Assembly (NCBI RefSeq): GCF_019175285.1
Contig: NC_056522.1
Span: forward strand, 35,670,003 to 35,734,002
Length of the DNA stretch: 64,000 nucleotides
Origin: Sceloporus undulatus
Lineage: Eukaryota > Chordata > Lepidosauria > Squamata > Phrynosomatidae
Direction: 5' to 3'
This document shows, in pieces, positions 27,509 through 39,537 of the stretch. The position numbers and the translations under genes were made by a program. The number at the start of each line of letters is the position of its first letter. Within the stretch, counting starts at the first letter, position 1. Under the pieces are notes generated by a model. That model ran no database searches and had not been told where the DNA came from. It saw only the letters and a list, made by a program, of their open reading frames with translations.

Positions 27509-28881
27509 GTGAATTGGCAATTAAACAAAAAATTACAAGAGCACACAGTGAGTCTCTGCTATTTTACCTTGTCACAGATATGTGCAGGTTTACAAGAGTA
27601 TTGTGCCTTCTAGTGAATCATGTAACAGAAGAACAAGGACTCACTTCTAAGATTTTATGTACATTCCCTTTTACATTTAAGGGAATATACCAGTGTGTGT
27701 ATATGTTCTGATTGGTGGAAGTTTGTCAATTCTTCTTATGTGTCTGGAAATATTAACAGTGATGTTCTTCCATCATGGTATCCCTTTAGTTCAATTTGCA
27801 TGGAAGTAAATAATGATTAACAATTTTTCCTACTTTTAAAAGAAAGCTTAAAGTGAAAGGTCTGTTGCTTTTCCTGAGCTTACTGATGCTGCTATTCTCA
27901 ATTCTCAAATCTATAGGGACAGTTTCTCTTCTATTTGATGGGGAAGATAAATTTTCTCCTGTGAATTCTTCTGATATAATAGTATAAGTGCATCTATTCT
28001 GCAGCATCACTAAGCTTAAGAAAAAAGATATGATCCCCCGAAAATAGACTCATTAAGCCCAACTGTCTGAAATGGGAGAAACCTTCATTTTTAAAATCAA
28101 CTTACCTGGCTGGATTGTATTCCATGTTGCTGAGAAAATTTAGAACATTTCTGAGACAATACTTATTAAAATAGTGTGTCTGTGTTTACTGAACCTCTCT
28201 TATGTAAGCAGTCTTGTACTCATACTCTGACTTCTCAGCCTTTCCAGTGGGGCATGTAATCTTTTGCTAAGCACAATTGCCTCCTTTCTCCATGACCTCA
28301 GTGATATAGAGATACTATTTTTGCCTTGTCCTGTTATTGTTACACTTGACATGAACATCACTTTAGTAGCAATCAGTATATTAACAATATGTATAACTTA
28401 CTAAAATGCTACTAGTTTACTAATCACTAGAACTAGTTACTAGTTCCTCAGTATACTTCAGGGATGATCCCATGTCAGAATATAGTAAGGCTGACATTTA
28501 GACTACAGCACCTGTGTCTGTTAAGCATTAAATTCTGGGCTGTACAGATTCTGAAGAACGGCTTATCTGAGCACTGTTGTGTTTGAGTAGAAAAAACTGT
28601 GTAGGAAGATATTTACCCATACCCTCAAAAACATGCAAATGGAAGATACACATGTTTACTCAAAGTAAGCTCTAGTGCTGTGACTAGAGCTCTAGAAGGT
28701 TCTATAGATGCTGTGCTGGTGTTGTATAGTGAACCTGTGGTAATGCACATAACTTCCAGGTTAGGAAAAAATTACCCTAATATATGAGCATATTCATATT
28801 TTAAATTTGTCTCCTGGCTTTTATTTTTTAGGAGTATGTGGTTAGCTTCATTGATCTGAGGCATAGTCAGTGCTTAACAGT

Positions 28882-28911
28882 GCACTGTCTTCTTTTAATA
28901 GGCATTATCAA
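28882..28911 (+). repeat. 30-bp exact direct repeat, copy 2
   Basis: Exact copy of 27479-27508, 1.4 kb downstream in the same orientation. Confidence 0.9.
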
Positions 28912-30205
28912 AATGAAGCTATTTTCATCCATTGTCTGTTCTATGTACAACTGGATGACAAGCTAAAAAAAGGCCTCCCCCAAATCTGGTTTTGCAAAGA
29001 TAGGTTCAATATTTTTCTGAACATGATTGCTCTTGAACACAGGAGGGACAGCTTGCATCCACAATGATGTAGCATTAAAAAGGCCGGTATACTCCACACT
29101 TTTTCTTAGCTTTAGTATGGACTTTAGGGCTAAAGAGATGCTAGTTTCTTTCTTTGCAGCATTCAGTTCATAATTTAGAAACCTTAATCCTTTTAAGTCC
29201 CTTTTTTGTGTCTTTTGCTAAAGTACAAAGTTACTCTTTACAAATTGCAAACTCGAAATACATTTGACATGCCAGAGGGCCCACTGAGCTTTTGAAAACA
29301 AAGCATTCATGTAATGAGGGCTTAATTGCAGCTAAAATGGATTGATCCTGAAGCAAGGCCATGCACGCTCTTAACCTGAACTTGGCAAATTGTTTTTCTG
29401 GTCAAATCAAATGTAAAATATGGGGGAATGCTTGCAAGTTCAAATTAATGAAATATCTTATTTTTTAAATAATATAGGTTCATGATCATTTTATTGGTTG
29501 GCTAACGTAGCTTCCTCAATATGTGTTAATTTGTATGTGCTGAATTGAGTTAGTTCAACAGAACAGGTTGTCCAAATCTTCTTACTGAGGATTAGGAACT
29601 GATACATTTTGTCAGTGGTGGAGACTCATCTTTGTTCCCTACTTTAGTAGTATCGAACTTTCTCAGGTTGACAAATTATCATACAACTCAATGTGGCCCT
29701 CAATTTGGCTCCCCTCCCCAAAAATGGCCACTTGTACCCCAGAAACCTCTAGAGGTGGTAATTGGCAGTATAGACATCTGCTTTAGTGGGGAAACTACCA
29801 TTCAGTTTCTTCCTGTTTTGAAAAAGCCTCCATGGATCTAAAGGAGGAAGAAGAATGACCTGGAATGGTCACTTGTCCTCCCTGGAGGCACAGTCTGCCA
29901 TTCTATCGTTGGGAAAGCTGCAGGTCAGCTTGCCCCAAAATAGCAGGTGTGAGGGAGTGTAGTCTTGGGAGAAGAGTGGAAGCTGATCCTGACTCTTAGA
30001 AGTTGCCTACTCATAGTTTAAATTGTGAGTGGGTTGATATGTTATATTCTCAAAAAGTGAACATACATAACTTTTAATGGTTTTAAACTATTGCATAATT
30101 TTAAAATATGCAATGCCATCCATATTATGGAGCTTCAGTGAGCTGAATGTTTCGCCTGTGTAACTTCATTTGTGTGTTTTTGGACCAATGTTGATTGTTC
30201 TAAAT

Positions 30206-30331
30206 CAATGGCCCCCAAACTGTGCCTGATTTTGGACTTGGGCTCCCAGAATCCCACACTATTAGCCAACATGGCTGAGGCTTCTGGGAACTGAAGTCCA
30301 AAATCTCTTAAAGGGTACAGTTTGGGTACTG
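30206..30331. mobile_element. hAT-like short foldback element
   Basis: The arms start CAATGGCCCCCAAACTGTG and end with inverted ACAGTTTGGGTACTGCTG. The inner arms carry TTTTGGACTTNGG and CCAGAA in both orientations. Related in layout to 2145-2265 and 54973-55105. Confidence 0.6.
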
Positions 30332-31886
30332 CTGCTCTACATCATCAAAACAAACAAACAAACCTTGATACTGGTTCTAGTGCTCTTTGCAAATGTTCAC
30401 TATTACAGTATTTTCTCCCAAGTCAACCAAATTTTCGAGCAAATGTGTAATGTGTTTGCATATCTGGTGAGACAGAACTGCCTTTGCAAAAGTCTGCCAT
30501 AGTACCTTCAAATTTGGCAGTATGTCTAGAATTTATGCAGCTCAGTATTCTTTACAATCTTGTAAGACATGCTCATGTTTAAAAATTGTGTGTTCTGAAA
30601 TGCACATTTTTCTCTATTATAAAAATATAAGTGTCTCCTCCATTAATGCCAACTTTTATGCCAACCATAAGATGAGTATTATTGCATTTTTCTTTGCTAA
30701 CTCTCAGAAAGAATAAAAAAGTTGAAGTCATTTTAAAGGTAAATAGTGGCACTGCTGAATCCAGAAACCAGGTCCTCAAGACCTATAGACCAAAGGTGAA
30801 AGGGGTGAGAATGTCATCCTCCAGATGTTGCTAGATTATAAATCCTATCATTCTTTAATACTGTCTCTGCTGGTTTTTGGTGGTTGAAATTTGCAGTCTG
30901 ACAACTAGAGGACTGCATAATTCTAACCCTGGTGTAAACAAATGTTTCAGCCTTGTAACTAGTCCGAGAAAGACTATCTCTATGGCCCATTGATTACTCA
31001 GCTTCATTTTGAGACTGCTTGGCTCATGCTATGTTATCTTGTTTGCCATACCAATGTTATTGACCTGTGGTACAGATGTCTTTCCAAATGTTTATGTATC
31101 TGTCTACTTGATCTCAATAACTCTTTAGCATTCTGACAGCAAAATGGACCACCTATCTGCCAGCTGTGCAACATCAGAAAGACAGATTTAACCAAATCTG
31201 AACCTTAAGTTCTCACAACATGTTTACCAGTGTATTTAATGGAGTCAGATGTAAGTAATACAATCCTGGAGTGTCTTAAAATAGTTGCCTCAATTCAAGT
31301 TTGTAAACTCAGTGTCAGTTGTTGTAGCCAGCTATCTATGTCATAATTTTGACTTTCTGAAAGTAGAAATGATGAAATTTTCTGTGCTCCTTGTGGGCCA
31401 TATGGGTGTAAATGGGAGAACACGAATATTGAAATGACTGTAAACTGGGCAAACAAAATGGAACCCTCCAAATGTTATACTGTAACACCAAGTATCCATC
31501 ACCATTGCATATGCTGACTAGGAGCCAAGGGATGATGGTCATTGCAGTCTAACAATTTTAGAGAGTTGAATTTTGGCCACTCCTGATATGTACAATACCT
31601 CTGTCAATGGGTGCTGTGTGTCACCAATTATTCTAAGTTCAGTGACTTTTTAAAAAAGAGGGCCCATATTCTCACTGCTGCTGTCATATGTCTGCTGGAC
31701 GTATTTGCCACAATCACTGTGATATTGTAAAATTTGCTATAAAAAGTTGATTTTTTAAAAAAATACTTTTTTGATACTCTTTTTTTGTTAGCTATCCATA
31801 TTGCATTCAAAAGTTTTGCTCATTTTCTGTGTCATTCAGCAGTATCTGTCTGCTATTTTCAAGGCATAAAAATGACCTGGGACCCA

Positions 31887-32100
31887 TGCATACTATACAA
31901 TTATAGCACTATCTTCCATTTTAACTCTCATGGCAACTTCCCATGGAATCTTGGGATATGCAGTTTAGTGGGAGCATATAAAATTTTCAGAGAGTTCTAG
32001 TGCCTGACTGAAGCACAAGTTCCAGGATTCCATTGGATTTTTTCCATTACAGTAAACAGTTGCATTATGGTGCTATATTTGTAGTGTAAAAGGGCCCCTG
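31887..32100. mobile_element. hAT-like foldback element, eroded
   Basis: The left end has ATACTATACAATTATAGCAC and the right end the complementary TGGTGCTATATTTGTAGTGT. The middle has GAATCTTGGGATATGCAG and its partial inverse. Same broad group as 262-483. Confidence 0.5.
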
Positions 32101-33269
32101 GTTTCTGGATGGTACCAAACAACACTATGTACCAACTGTCCATACCGTGGTCTCGTTTTCAGATCTGTCAAGTCCTGTGCTATAAATATTTCCAGAAAGA
32201 CTAAATACTAGACCAAACCATTAAGGCTAGGGTCCCGCGTGAAGATGTAACTAGTGCTTTGGATTTGGTCTATTTGTTGCAGATTCTTTCTCTGTCTATT
32301 TGCCAGTATGGATGTAGTTTTGGAGAAGTCTCAGTATAAAAAGGGTCAAGTGGTAGTCCGCAGAGCTGTGGTGAGAACTGTAAGACTATGAAATACTTTC
32401 CCCACTGCAAGCGTTCCCACTGATTATTGTCACAAAAAATAAATACAGTCCCTCTTCCTAACTAACTTTTCATCTAGTTAATAATGGAATATGGAATATT
32501 ATATCTGTTTCGTATGAAAGATTAATACATGTTTAATTATAGTGTAAGATAAAAGGATTGACTGCCTCAAACAATACCTATACCGTGGCTGTCTTAATGC
32601 ATGAGTATGATATAATCTGATGTTTAGAAATACATCAAGGGTGCCAGCAATTGACAAATTTAAAGTCTAGTTCTTTGCCAGAAAACAGAATATAAATTTT
32701 TACCTATTTAGATATAATAGTGGCAGAAAAGAAGGCTTTAATATCAGTCAGTAGCCTGCATTTAGGACAGTCCTCCAAAGTTAAATTTGCATTTGTAATA
32801 ATGATCAAGTAATGAAGATTAGGGTTATCCTGTAATGGGGTCTTAGGCAGCAGTCCTTTATAGCTAGGCCAGTGTCTGAGGGGCTATAGGAAGGAGCAAA
32901 AATGACTCTCTAAAGTTTTCAGTGGCGCTCCAACCTCAGAGCTTAGATGCTTCTTTTCAACAAGTCTTTGGTTCTCAGCCAACCTCCTCTCCCTATTAGA
33001 ATTCCAGCCTTCAAGCAAGGAGGAAAAGGCATATTGTGTTGGTGGGAGACTATATGAAACTGCTGAAACCACAGTCTTCTCAGGTTCCAGCTATGCCCTC
33101 AAAATAGAATAGGTGGAATGTAGTTTACCCCCCAAATTTCGGGGGTGGGAGCAAAATTATATTTAAAAACAAAATAAAAATAGTCCTGTGGAGGGACAGG
33201 GCTATTAATGAATGGCTCCTTCATTTAGTTAATTTTTTACCTTAGTGGCAAAAGCTTGTAGGGCTTTTA

Positions 33270-33499
33270 GGGCCCATACAGACAGGCCAAAATAAAGCTG
33301 CTTCGGGTCACTTTGGAGGTATGCTGTTTACACATGTCCTAAAGATCGGGAAACTGGGCCAAAGCCACATTAACCAGCCCTTAGGCTGGAGTGTGGCTTT
33401 GGTGTGGGCTTCTGGACTCTTAGGTTGCATGCATCATTTAAACAGCATACCTCCAAAGTGACCCGAAGCAGCTTTATTTTGGCCTGTCTGTATGGGGCC
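33270..33499. mobile_element. PIF/Harbinger-like foldback element
   Basis: 230 bp. The ends GGGCCCATACAGACAGGCC and the inverted GGCCTGTCTGTATGGGGCC are followed by long arms with AATAAAGCTGCTTC and TCACTTTGGAGGTATGC. Flanked by TTA on both sides (33267-33269 and 33500-33502), a canonical TWA duplication. Same family as 51617-51851 and the left part of 21131-21727. Non-autonomous. Confidence 0.8.
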
Positions 33500-33836
33500 T
33501 TAGATAGTATTGAGTGTCCTTTCATTAGAGCTTTAGCTCCCTTAATGTTGTGTTCCTAAAACAAATATATAGTGTATATGACTCAGGAAGTGTATAATAG
33601 TTACTACAAACCTGAAGAAGCCAAACTGCTCCAATGCTCTTGCAGAATTGTTATCCTAGCCATGATTTTTGCTAAGGCAAAAACCCATTAACTCCACAGT
33701 TGAGATGGTTACAGGTCAGCAAATGAAGAATTAGAGAAGAAAAACATCCCTGTCCTCTTGAATGTATTTGTACTGTAACTCAATTTGTATTGTTTGTACT
33801 TGCCTGTATTGGGGTATCTCTATAGCTGTACTACTA

Positions 33837-33842
33837 AATAAA
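33837..33842 (+). terminator. FLVCR1: Candidate poly(A) signal for FLVCR1
   Basis: AATAAA followed 20-45 bases later by a TGTTTGTTTG repeat, matching the usual signal plus GT-rich downstream element. It would imply a 3' UTR of about 7.3 kb, which is long, so nearer sites may be used instead. Confidence 0.35.
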
Positions 33843-34917
33843 AGTATTGTAGAAAGAGTGCCATGTTTGTTTGTTTGTTTGTTTGCTATACATGTTTTCC
33901 TGAACTTTATTATTCTGAATTTGAGCTGATTTCATCAGTATTTTGCATGGATAATGTGAATCATTTAGAAAACCTTTATATCAACATTATGTTTTAGAGG
34001 TCACTATTTTTTATTAGCTCACCAATTCATGTCCTCTATCAAACTACATTATGTTTATAGTTTTTTTTGGGGGGGGGGGGGGTTCAGGCTATGTGGCCAT
34101 GTTCTAGATGGGGTTATTCCTTGTTTGTTTAAAGATGTTTGTTTAAAGATGTGGCAGAGGTGTTTCCATAAGAGCTGAACAGTAATAATCCCTGAAGACT
34201 GCTGACCTGGAATGCCCTGCTGCATTTATGTAGCAATAAAAAGACATAACATAGCTTATTGCTCGATAAGCTCCATGTACTGCAACAGCAAAACTTTTAA
34301 CCAGTAATTCAGACCACATACTGACCAACTTTACTGCAACTGAATAAAAACTATTGAAGTCCAAATATTGCCTGAAAGCAACTTTGATGATTCCAGCAGA
34401 AGGCCTGTCAAATAACACATTTCATTTAACTGCTTTAATTATGAAGATATAAACTCTTATAAATGAATTCCGTGCAAAAATGTGTTGGCACATGTCAGCA
34501 TCAATTATGCAAAGTCACAGTAGATACCCTAGGGAAGAAATGCAAATAAAAAATCTGCAATAGGTGGTGCAAACTGTAAGAGCTGTGAAAGTACTCTTAC
34601 AATGACTCAAAGGTATTCATGGATATCATAGCAGATTCCAGTGTTTTCTCTGGAATGAAACAAGGTAAATTAATACAACATCAGATATAAGAAGTGCTTG
34701 ATGTACATTAAGAGGACATAGAAATTTCTTGTTGGACTTCCAAAGCTGGATATTAGGTTACAAATAGTAATGGTTGAGGCTGTCGTAAAAACCCACCCTA
34801 TTACAAGTACATTTCAGAAGAATCATTCTGATATGATTTGTTCATAATATACTCAAGTATGTAAAATATTAGTTTTGGTTCTCATCTTAATGAAGGCTAC
34901 ATATCTCTTATTAGAGC

Positions 34918-35031
34918 AGGGGTGGAAGATCTGTAGCCCTGCTTTCTAAATACTGAGTTCCAGCTCCCAGTATCCCTAACTCTGCAAGGGTTACTGGCAT
35001 CTGGACGGCTGTAGGTTGTCCACTAATGCTT
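34918..35031. mobile_element. hAT-like short element
   Basis: The left end CAGGGGTGGAAGATCTGTAG and the right end, read as complement, CATTAGTGGACAACC are inverted. The flanking 8-mers share TTAGA. The inner part CAGCTCCCAGTATCCCTAAC is typical of the lizard CAGGGGTGG foldback group. Confidence 0.5.
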
Positions 35032-35043
35032 TAGAAAGAAGAG

Positions 35044-35216
35044 GGCCTAAGGGTACCAGATCTGATCTGAACTTGGAAGCTAAGCAGGGCCAGCCCTGCC
35101 AGGTGCTGTAGCCTTTATTTCAGAGGAAGAAGATGGCAAAACCACCAGAAAAAAAAGTGTGAAATTCATGGGATTGCCGTAAATTGATAGATGACTTGAA
35201 GGCACATAAACACACT
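35044..35216 (+). mobile_element. 5S-rRNA-derived SINE
   Basis: Its head (GGGTACCAGATCTGATCTGA then GGAAGCTAAGCAGGG) matches the internal control region of 5S rRNA. It then runs into a core with AGGAAGAAGATGGCAAAACC and the tail ATGACTTGAAGGCACATAAA, the same tail domain as the ACA-type SINE. It is not a working 5S gene: it lacks both 5S ends. Confidence 0.7.
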
Positions 35217-36131
35217 GCATTTCAGTTTCTGATTCAGAAGATGGTATCTAAGGCAATATCACAAAGGAGCATCCTTGTACAGCACTAAAATATGACAGAA
35301 TTCTCAATCTAGGTGATTTCATTTTAGGAGGTGGGATGGGGGACAGCAGCACTAAAAATATGTTGTGCTTTCTATTCTGCAAAATGAGCGAGCTTTTTTC
35401 AAAAGCTTTACCACTCACATAGGAATTTTAACAGTATTATAATCTGCATATTTGTTTAAATGCTTGCTAAAACATAGCCTTTTGTGGGATGGGTTCAAGG
35501 ACCATGCAGGGTTTGGGGTGGGGTTTTTTATGGTCTCCCATCGTGCCTTTGACCCAAACTCCAGTCAGCTTAGTTTCAGCAAGCATTGTGTCAGCCGTGT
35601 CCTCTATGTGTTGGTGGTTAAGAGAGGAGTCAGACCTTTTTAGAATGAAGTATGTATGCAGACTCAGTTGCAAAAAGCTAAGGAAAAAGTGACCACAGTA
35701 ATTAATTGTGCTTGGTTATCCTACTACTAACTGTTACCTATGGTTTACACCCAGTTCCTGAGTTGAAGCCATGCTAATCTGTTGGAATAAATACAGGAGA
35801 GAGTCCTATTCCATGTGAAAGACCATGAAATGAAAGTAATACAGTCTGATATTCCTGAGTTTTATATGGAAATATCACAGGTCGTACTTGTGATTCATGG
35901 CTTTCTGGCCTTGCTTTCCATGTGCCCATAGTTGAATGTAGACCTGCCAACTGAGGATACTGCTGCGTGCATGTGAAGTGGGCTCTAGTCCACAAATCTT
36001 ATGCAACTATAAATGTTAGCCTGAAGTGACACAGGCGTGCTTTCATTAGATCAGTACTCCTGAATAGTGAGAGGAATCTTTTTTAGATAGATAGTTGATA
36101 AATAGGGCCACACTGGCCTAATGAATAAACT

Positions 36132-36358
36132 TTGTGTGTGTGTGTGTGTTGTGTGCCTTCAAATAGTTCCTGATTTATGGTGACCCTAAAGTGAACCCAT
36201 CACAGGTGTTGTTTTTTTTTGGCAAGATTGGTTCAGAGAGGGTTTGCCACTTCCTCTCCATGAGGCTGAGAGCATGTACTTGCCAAAGGTCACTCAGTGG
36301 GTTTCATGGCCAAGCTGTGAATTGAACCCTGGTCTAGTCCAACACTCAAACCACTATC
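36132..36358 (-). mobile_element. ACA-type tRNA-derived SINE
   Basis: Minus-strand copy with a GTGTGTGTGT expansion in its tail. It faces the next SINE head to head, with about 34 bp between them. Confidence 0.75.
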
Positions 36359-36392
36359 TCATTTAAGTTTACAGGAGATTAAATTAAGTCCC

Positions 36393-36609
36393 AGAGCCAG
36401 TGTGGTTTAGTGGTTCAACTCTGGAGACCAGGTTCAAATCCTCCCTCCTCCATGAAACCCATTGGTTGACCTTGGGCAAATCACATGCTCTCAGCCTCAG
36501 GGGAAGGCAATGGCAAACCACCTCTGAACAAATCTTGCCAAGAAAACTCCAGGATAGGGTCACCATAAATTGGAAATGACTTGAAGGCACACAACAAAAA
36601 CAAACAAAA
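36393..36609 (+). mobile_element. ACA-type tRNA-derived SINE
   Basis: Plus-strand copy, full length: AGAGCCAGTGTGGTTTAGTG start, GGTTCAAATCCTCC B box, core, and tail GGCACACAACAAAAACAAAC. Confidence 0.8.
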
Positions 36610-37074
36610 TTGGCTATGTATGAGCGTTCTAAGATACAGTTCCTTCAGTTTCTAAAGTGGGGATAATGATGTGAAATCTAACATTTTTTGAGAGTGGAAA
36701 CAACTTTACCATAGAAGAGAACATTACCAATAGCAAAGGAGGTACCATCATTAAGTCCAGAGATTTGAATCTGGAGTGGGGAGAGTCAATTTTAGTGAGG
36801 AATGTCAATCTTAATGTTTTAATTTTTGTCATAAAGTTGAGGAGGAAGATTGGTACCATCCTTAAACTATGGGCGTCTTGCCACAGAAATGTTTGGGCAC
36901 AACCATCTTGACAAAGCCTTTTTATGAAGCAACATGTTCAGCAAGGCGACATGCATACCCTCCAACGCTCCCAATTTGGCAGAAGTAGCTCTAGTTAATC
37001 CTCTGTTGTACCCTTTCTCAGATGCTTATAAAATGTCCCACTTGTGTGCATTTTTGTATACATTTCACAAAGCA

Positions 37075-37725
37075 CAGTGGTCCTTCCACATTCGCTGGGG
37101 TTAGGGGTGAAGGATCCCTGTGAATGTGGAGAAACTGAAAATAATAATTTTTTAAAAACCACTATTCCTTTTGGGGTTTTGTGGGCTATGTGGCCATGTT
37201 CTGGAAGAGTTTATTCCTGACCTGGAGATTCCTAGAGAGATGTTTTCTCAGGTAAAAAGAATTGTGTGAAGTCAAAAGCTTTCACAGCCAGTGTCCATAG
37301 TTTTTTGTGGGGTTTTCGGGCTATGTAGCCATGTTCTGGAAGAGTTTATTCCTGATTCTTCCAGAACATGGCCACATAGTTCGAAAACCCAACAAAAAAC
37401 TATGGACACTGGCCATGAAAGCCTTTGACTTCACACTATTCTTTTTACTTGAGAAAATATCTCTCTAGGAATCTCCAGTTTCTCCATTGCAATTCTATGT
37501 TCAAAATCTGCCAGAAGTTGATCATAGAATCATACTGGAGGACTTAAAAATGCCAAGAGAAGTGTTTTCTTTAGCAACTTCTAGATTCTCCAGCACAACT
37601 CTGTGGTCAATTTCCAGCAGAGTTGCGCTGGAGGACCTAGAGATCCCTAGAGGGAACATATTTTATCAAAACCACAAATGATAAAATCCACAAAAGTCAA
37701 ATCTACAAATGTGGAGGGCCAGCTG
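37075..37725. mobile_element. Tigger-like element carrying a nested palindrome
   Basis: The outer ends are CAGTGGTCCTTCCACATTCG and inverted AATGTGGAGGGCCAGCTG, followed by TA; the left flank has lost its TA. Nested inside is a second structure: a module with GGGCTATGTGGCCATG and GAGTTTATTCCTGA at 37158-37213, a different module (37219-37300), then the two repeated as a near-perfect palindrome centred at about 37352 and closing at 37480. The nested module also occurs at about 34085-34125. It resembles terminal sequences I associate with Penelope-like elements; weak assignment. Confidence 0.5.
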
Positions 37726-39537
37726 TACACACTTGAATAGATGCATGCCCCTGTTGACTAAAGCGTGTTTGTGCACATTTTAGAAATGTGCCTATAGCTT
37801 ATGGCGTCTTTTTCAAATGTGTTTCTATTTAACCTTTGTTACATCTTTTGTGGAAAGCATCACAAGCCTTGATATGGGCAAGTTTTTGTCCTCCCAGCTG
37901 CATCTGTTTGTATACTTAGGAAGTACCAATGAAATAGATATGTAAATATAAAATCTAAAGAAAGATTCTCACACAGCCCTGGAGATGACTATCTACTCTT
38001 AATTTTCAGTACAGGGAGACCTCTGCTGTTAGCTTTGTGCACTTGTTCAACCCCTTCAAAATATGCTGCACATAGCAGTCTTTTTTCTATGTGCACACCT
38101 TCAAGTCTTTCCTGGGGTTTTCTTAGGCAAGAAATATTCAGAAGGGGTTTTGCCAGTTCCTCCAAATATAGCTTACAGCACCTTGTATTCGTTGGGACAC
38201 AGGCAGCCAAAAATCTTAGACTAAAGCAGGGTAAGTGAAATTATTGATAAGACAGCTCATGATCAGTCTAAAACCTGGGTGGAAGCTTTGGGTATTGCTG
38301 GACTGTAATTCCCAGCATTTCTCACTGTTGGTTAGGGCTGCTTGGAATTACAGTCCTACAGCATTGGAAGGATACAATGGACACAATGTTGCAACCTCTC
38401 AACAGCTGCACAACATGGGGAATTCTTTAGAAAACCACAAAATCTAACAGATTGTGCTGCCTATAAATGGATGAAATAATGCAAAACTATTAATGACTCT
38501 ACTCCTGTCAACATTTCAGTCACCCTCCTCTGGACACACTTCAGTTTGTTAACATCCTTTTTGAATTGTGGTGCCCAGAACTAGACATAGGATTCTAGAT
38601 GAGATCTTTGCAAAGCGGAATAGAAGTGGTACTATCACTTCCCTTGATCTTCTGTAGATGCAGCTTAGAATTGCATTTGCTGTAATTGGCAATTGCATTG
38701 GCTGCAATCACACTGTTGATTCGTGTTCAACTGGTAGACAAGGAGGAAGGACACTTTGGGTCACTCAGACTATCTAACCCTGTTACTGCTGCCTGCTCTG
38801 AAGCATTTGTGACTTCAATGCTAAGCATTGTTGTATTTTTAACAGGTTCAACTCATATCAATGCAATCTCCTGGAGCAGCACAACTGACATACCATTGCT
38901 AGTGTAGCTGATCTTCTCTGTGAATTAAAACAGCCCCGTCTACAAATTTGCTAGTGGCATTCACACTGTATGGTCTCTCTGTTCATAATTCTGCATTTCA
39001 AATCAATTGATTAATGGGTATTCCAAAATTTTATTAGAATGGAGGAGGACAGAAAAATCCCATGTTAGCTCCATCTTTTGCAGAGAAGGAAAGTATTTCT
39101 TCATGCAATTCTTGTCATGGATGGAGCTAGAATGAACCTACTTTTTAAAATCAGAAAGTGTCTCTGATATGCCAGGTGTATGCATAGCTTGGAAAAGTCA
39201 TGTTTTCAACCCATGGCTCCCCAAATCTGTCAGTCAGCATGGCTACTGGAACCTGTAGGAGCTGTAGGCCAGAAAGGTTACTTTCCCAGGCTGTGGCCAT
39301 GTGTCTGCTGTTTATGTCGGATGCTTGGCTACAGTGGTGGCTAGTGGCTTTCATGCCAGGCATGATTTAAGCTCACCCTTTACATTGAACCTGTAGGGAG
39401 TTGTCCAAGGTACTGAATGCAAGCCCACCAATATATCTAGTACTTTGGATAGCTCCTTTAAAATTTAAAGATTAGAATTCTGAGTGGATTCACCATTGTA
39501 CTGACGTGAAAGCCATGAGCCATCCCTGCTACAATCC

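Larger units (their letters stand above)
26526..33860 (+). other. FLVCR1: Downstream of FLVCR1, possible long 3' UTR
   Basis: The first 3.6 kb after the stop is almost free of recognisable repeats, unlike the rest of the window, which suits transcribed 3' UTR. Candidate poly(A) signals are AATAAA at 30712, 32438 and 33837; only the last has a clear GT-rich element behind it. Foldback elements at about 30206-30331, 30805-30930, 31440-31570, 31887-32100 and 33270-33499 lie in the distal half. The true 3' end is not determined by sequence. Confidence 0.4.

Noticed and set aside
35044-35120. A 5S rRNA gene
   Set aside because: Only the internal control region resembles 5S; the ends are missing and a SINE body follows.
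37158-37480. Hammerhead ribozyme as found in Penelope-like termini
   Set aside because: I looked for the paired CTGANGA and GAAAC core next to the module and did not find it.
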